A DNA stretch of 64,000 nt, taken from NCBI RefSeq assembly GCF_001610875.1, contig NZ_CP011272.1, forward strand, positions 3,949,988 through 4,013,987. The letters run 5' to 3'. The notes below the pieces were generated by a model, which saw only the letters and a program-made list of their open reading frames with translations, did not search any database and was not told the origin of the DNA. The stretch comes from Pirellula sp. SH-Sr6A (GTDB lineage Bacteria; Planctomycetota; Planctomycetia; Pirellulales; Pirellulaceae). Made by a program: the position numbers and the translations under genes. Shown piece after piece: positions 61,168 through 64,000 of this stretch. The stretch's first letter is position 1, and each line of letters starts with the position of its first letter.

Positions 61168-62190
61168 ATGCGACGATTTTTTATGGGCATGGCGATCGCC
61201 TCGCTGACCGCCGGTGCACCAATGACGGCGTTCGGTGGAGATCGCGAGATCGCCGATGCCATCATCACTCAGTTGAAGCAACAGCAGTCGACGGGCAGTC
61301 TAAAAGGGTTCGATATCAACCTAAGCGTTGAGGAAGGCCGGGTGATTGTCGACGGTGCTGTCGCCAACCAAGGCCAACTCGACTCCATCCTCCGCGTTGC
61401 ATCGACAACCGCAGGAGTGAAGGAAGTTGTTAACAACGTCAAGGTTCAGCAGTCCTCGCTGCCGCAAGCTGCACCAGCTCCCGCGACAGAACAAGTCGTT
61501 GTACCGGCATCCGCCAACGATGATGCTCCCGCATTGATGACGCTTCCAGAAAGCGAAGAACCGACCGTTCGCGCCGAAGATGCTAACATCACTTCGGAAG
61601 TCCTCACCCGACTCGGCTCGGCTCAGAAGAACGGCCAACTCCGCAATTTCGATATCGATGTCTCGACGATCGAAGGCGAAGTTTGGGTTCGTGGCCACGT
61701 CGCTTCCCCAGACCAAAAGAGCATGGTCCTCGGCACTGTCCAGCGCGTTCCAGGCGTTGTGCGTGTGGTCGATGAAGTCTCCGTGGGACAAACCGTTCGA
61801 CCCGTGAGCGGGATGCAACAAGCTCCCTCGGCCATGCCGGTTGTCGGCAGCGGAGCACCGCGAGCGTTCGCCCCTAGCACCCTGGTTAATGGATCGGTTC
61901 CCGCTGCTCCCGTCGGATACGGAGCTGCCGCTCCTGTTCCGATGCAGGGTGGACCAAGCTATGGTGGTGGCGTTCCTCGCTACGACCAACCCAACATGCC
62001 AAACTACGCTTGGCCAAGCTACGCGGCTTACCCGAACTACTCCGCCGTAACCTATCCGAAGCAATACTCTGCGTCGGCCTGGCCTTACATCGGACCATTC
62101 TATCCCTACCCGCAAGTTCCCTTGGGATGGCGGAAGGTCGCTCTGGAATGGGATGACGGTCTGTGGTACTTGGACTTCACCCACAAATAA
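61168..62190 (+). CDS. secreted protein with two BON domains
   Basis: This 340-residue exported protein has a signal sequence (FMGMAIASLTAGAPMTAFGG). Two BON domains follow at ~25-95 (DREIADAIITQLKQQQSTGS, VEEGRVIVDGAVANQGQLDS) and ~140-205 (DANITSEVLTRLGSAQKNGQ, IEGEVWVRGHVASPDQKSMV). Each ends in a V-x-x-V-x-x-V-like strand. Residues ~215-320 are low-complexity and rich in Ala, Pro, Gly and Tyr (QGGPSYGGGVPRYDQPNMPN). BON domains bind phospholipids or membrane surfaces; OsmY is a known example. The Tyr/Pro-rich tail suggests a wall or surface role. A strong terminator follows. Confidence 0.85.
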   Translation: MRRFFMGMAIASLTAGAPMTAFGGDREIADAIITQLKQQQSTGSLKGFDINLSVEEGRVIVDGAVANQGQLDSILRVASTTAGVKEVVNNVKVQQSSLPQAAPAPATEQVVVPASANDDAPALMTLPESEEPTVRAEDANITSEVLTRLGSAQKNGQLRNFDIDVSTIEGEVWVRGHVASPDQKSMVLGTVQRVPGVVRVVDEVSVGQTVRPVSGMQQAPSAMPVVGSGAPRAFAPSTLVNGSVPAAPVGYGAAAPVPMQGGPSYGGGVPRYDQPNMPNYAWPSYAAYPNYSAVTYPKQYSASAWPYIGPFYPYPQVPLGWRKVALEWDDGLWYLDFTHK

Positions 62191-62227
62191 GCGTGGGAAA
62201 CGATCGGACGCGAACAATTCGAATGAG

Positions 62228-62262
62228 ACACGCCATCGATATCTCGATGGCGTGTTTTTTTT
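62228..62262 (+). terminator. intrinsic terminator after the BON gene
   Basis: ACACGCCATCGA and TCGATGGCGTGT form a perfect 12-bp stem with loop TATC, followed by an uninterrupted T-tract that runs into the stop codon of the convergent ABC gene. Confidence 0.92.
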
Positions 62263-63769
62263 ATGTCGCAGCCTGAATGATCTTCGCTTGCGTCGCTTCT
62301 TCGCGCGAAAAGATCGCAGTCTGACGCCCTTCGTTGAGGACCATGATGCGGTCGCTTAACGTCAAGATCTCGGGTAGCTCGCTGCTGGTGACAATCACTC
62401 CCATGCCCTCTTGGCATAGCTCGCGGATGATACGGTAAAGCTCCGCTTTGGCTCCCACGTCGACGCCCCGCGTCGGGTCGTCGAGCAGCAACACCTTCGG
62501 ATTGGTCAACAGCCATCTGCCGACGATGCACTTTTGTTGATTGCCTCCGCTCAAACTCAGGATGCTGGCTCGCAAACCATCCGTTTTGATCTTGAGCTTG
62601 CTCACCATCGTTTGCCCTGCATTGCGCTCCTTGCCGTCGTTTAACAGCGGACCGGATCGCATGCCTCCCAGCGTGCATAGGGATATGTTTCGGCCGACGT
62701 TCATGGCCGTGAAGATGCCTAGTCTCTTCCTGTCCTCGGTCACCAGCGCAATTCCCTCCGCGATCGCTTCTTTAGGATGCGTAGGCTGAATGCGCTTACC
62801 GCATACATAGACCTCGCCGGATGGGGGCTCTTTGGAGGCACCGAAGATCGCCTCGAGTAGTTCTGTCCGTCCCGCTCCCATCAATCCAGCAATACCGAGT
62901 ACCTCACCGGCATGAAGATCAAATTGAATATCCTTCAACCGATATCCGCGCGCGTGTCCGGGCCATCGAAGCCCCAGTTTCTTCACTTCAAGCAGCTTCT
63001 CTCCGCGTTCGCGCCGAGGGCCAAGATCGATAGTGTCTAACGATCGCCCCACCATGCACTCCGTCACCTCCTTGGGGCTCATTGACTTGGTATCGCGCTG
63101 CGTGATGAATTGACCGTCGCGAAGAATGACAATGCGATCGGACAAATAAAAGACCTCCTCCATCTTGTGCGAGATGTAAAGGATCGTCGTCCCACGCTGC
63201 CTCAGCTTGGCGATGACGCGATAGAGCCTCTCCACCTCGGATTCCGTGAGGGCACTGGTCGGTTCGTCCATCACCAGGATGCGCGCGTTGACACTGAGAG
63301 CTTTCGCGATCTCGACCAACTGCTGATCGCCAACGCGCAGCGAACCTGCCAATTGCCTCGAATCGATATTGCATTCCAATTCGCGCAACAACTCGTTGGC
63401 CCGAAGCTGCATCGCACGATCGTCTCGCAGTCCCCATCGATTGCGAGGCTCCCGTCCGAGGAAGATATTCGCAGCCACCGATAACTGTTCGACTAGATTC
63501 AGTTCTTGATGAATAATGGAGATCCCAGCATCCTCGGCATCGCGGGTCCCAGAAAACCGCACCGGTTTGCCATCGAGCTCAATACGCCCTTCGTACTCGG
63601 TGTAGACACCGGAAAGAATCTTCATGAGCGTGCTCTTCCCAGCGCCATTCTCCCCGCAAATGGCCACCAGTTCTCCGCGCGCCACATCAAACGAAACACC
63701 GTCGAGCGCTCGAACAGCTGCGAAGCGCTTGCCGATGTTTTGAATTGAGATCAAGGTATCCGCGGTCAT
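62261..63769 (-). CDS. sugar ABC transporter ATP-binding protein (RbsA/MglA type)
   Basis: This 502-residue protein has two fused ABC domains. The first has Walker A GENGAGKSTLMKILSG and Walker B ILVMDEPTSAL with SHKMEEVFYLSDRI. The second has the degenerate P-loop typical of RbsA (GLMGAGRTELLEAIFG), signature LSGGNQQKCIVGRWL and LLLDDPTRGVDVGAK. It energises uptake of a sugar such as ribose, galactose or xylose through a permease and binding protein; the exact sugar cannot be told. The start overlaps the stop of the upstream gene by 4 nt (ATGA). Confidence 0.9.
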   Translation of the reverse strand: MTADTLISIQNIGKRFAAVRALDGVSFDVARGELVAICGENGAGKSTLMKILSGVYTEYEGRIELDGKPVRFSGTRDAEDAGISIIHQELNLVEQLSVAANIFLGREPRNRWGLRDDRAMQLRANELLRELECNIDSRQLAGSLRVGDQQLVEIAKALSVNARILVMDEPTSALTESEVERLYRVIAKLRQRGTTILYISHKMEEVFYLSDRIVILRDGQFITQRDTKSMSPKEVTECMVGRSLDTIDLGPRRERGEKLLEVKKLGLRWPGHARGYRLKDIQFDLHAGEVLGIAGLMGAGRTELLEAIFGASKEPPSGEVYVCGKRIQPTHPKEAIAEGIALVTEDRKRLGIFTAMNVGRNISLCTLGGMRSGPLLNDGKERNAGQTMVSKLKIKTDGLRASILSLSGGNQQKCIVGRWLLTNPKVLLLDDPTRGVDVGAKAELYRIIRELCQEGMGVIVTSSELPEILTLSDRIMVLNEGRQTAIFSREEATQAKIIQAAT

Positions 63770-64000
63770 TTTGGCTTGTGGATCACCGGCTTGTGAATCA
63801 CCGTCTCGTAGAGAGCGCGACCTGCCAAACAGATCGTGACGAAGACGCCGAAAAGAATCCCCTTCAGAGGGCTATACCAAGCTTGATTGCCAAAAAAGAG
63901 CAACAGTCCAATCCCTGCTGTGATTCCCAAGATGGGAATGCTGGCCCAACCGATCGGCGTCGAAAAGTACTTCTTGATCGCGCTCCGATCGACGCGTTGG
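63766..64000 (-). CDS. C-terminal part of a membrane protein (probable sugar ABC permease), cut by window edge
   Basis: About 77 C-terminal residues are visible, with two hydrophobic stretches (GWASIPILGITAGIGLLLFF and SPLKGILFGVFVTICLAG). The end carries a short direct repeat VIHKPVIHKPK. Its stop overlaps the start of the RbsA-type ATPase by 4 nt, so it is probably the permease or another part of that transporter. The end does not look like a textbook RbsC terminus, so the call is by context. The gene continues beyond the window. Confidence 0.5.
   Translation of the reverse strand, partial: QRVDRSAIKKYFSTPIGWASIPILGITAGIGLLLFFGNQAWYSPLKGILFGVFVTICLAGRALYETVIHKPVIHKPK

Noticed and set aside
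61321-62217. 298-codon minus-strand open frame opposite the BON protein
   Set aside because: The plus strand has a signal peptide, two BON domains, a strong Shine-Dalgarno and a terminator; the minus frame has none.

Overview
The window looks like a chromosomal segment of a planctomycete, most probably of the Pirellulales group. This is inferred from gene content: a DUF1559 type-IV-pilin-like protein, two large DUF1549/DUF1553 cytochromes (one followed by a DUF1501 protein), a DUF1592-type cytochrome with a DUF1552 partner, a large haem-binding beta-propeller protein, a formylglycine sulfatase and several secreted proteins known mostly from the PVC group. I saw no rRNA, tRNA, CRISPR array, integrase or transposase gene.

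Region 0.5-4.6 kb is the most striking part. It holds a family 2 encapsulin shell protein with an inserted cyclic-nucleotide-binding-like domain, a 1-nt-overlapping cysteine desulfurase with a long N-terminal extension (the expected encapsulated cargo), and a cysteine synthase with a strong ribosome binding site. Together they suggest a protein nanocompartment for cysteine-derived sulfur, with cysteine supply encoded next door. Region 4.8-15.0 kb has an ABC-2-type export pair (plus strand), then a minus-strand series: an ABC exporter with an unusual PH-like and zinc-ribbon N-terminus, a secreted alpha/beta hydrolase, an internally duplicated membrane protein, a conserved hypothetical and a metallo-beta-lactamase-fold hydrolase.

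Region 15-19.7 kb carries a Nudix hydrolase, a secreted FG-GAP/VCBS repeat protein and a two-unit degenerate tandem duplication. Each unit holds an element with ~30-bp inverted terminal repeats. One element contains an intact GxxExxY-family gene and the other is an internally deleted remnant. Beside the remnant is a 22-codon fossil of the 3' end of the neighbouring peroxiredoxin-like gene. Region 19.8-38.3 kb is a run of mostly secreted planctomycete proteins: PSD1 cytochrome + DUF1501, a DJ-1/PfpI protein, pilin-like protein + small lipoprotein-like protein + serine hydrolase, DUF1592 + DUF1552, an M28 peptidase and the haem-binding propeller protein.

Region 38.3-43.3 kb has an O-methyltransferase, a YqiJ/YqiK-like OB-fold and flotillin pair, and a small lipoprotein-like protein built on 11-residue repeats that ends at a clear terminator. 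Region 43.3-54 kb contains a minus-strand group (MacB/FtsX-type permease, DUF58, BatA/VWA protein), a sulfatase, a second short inverted-repeat element and a second PSD1 cytochrome. Region 54-60.8 kb is a minus-strand series: GYF/zinc-ribbon protein, C-terminal CxxCH protein, YraN, bifunctional AroD-AroE, a TrpG/PabA glutaminase, an AroB-like sugar phosphate cyclase with altered active-site residues, and YbeY. The window ends with a secreted two-BON-domain protein, its terminator, and a RbsA-type sugar ABC ATPase preceded by the end of a membrane protein cut by the window edge.
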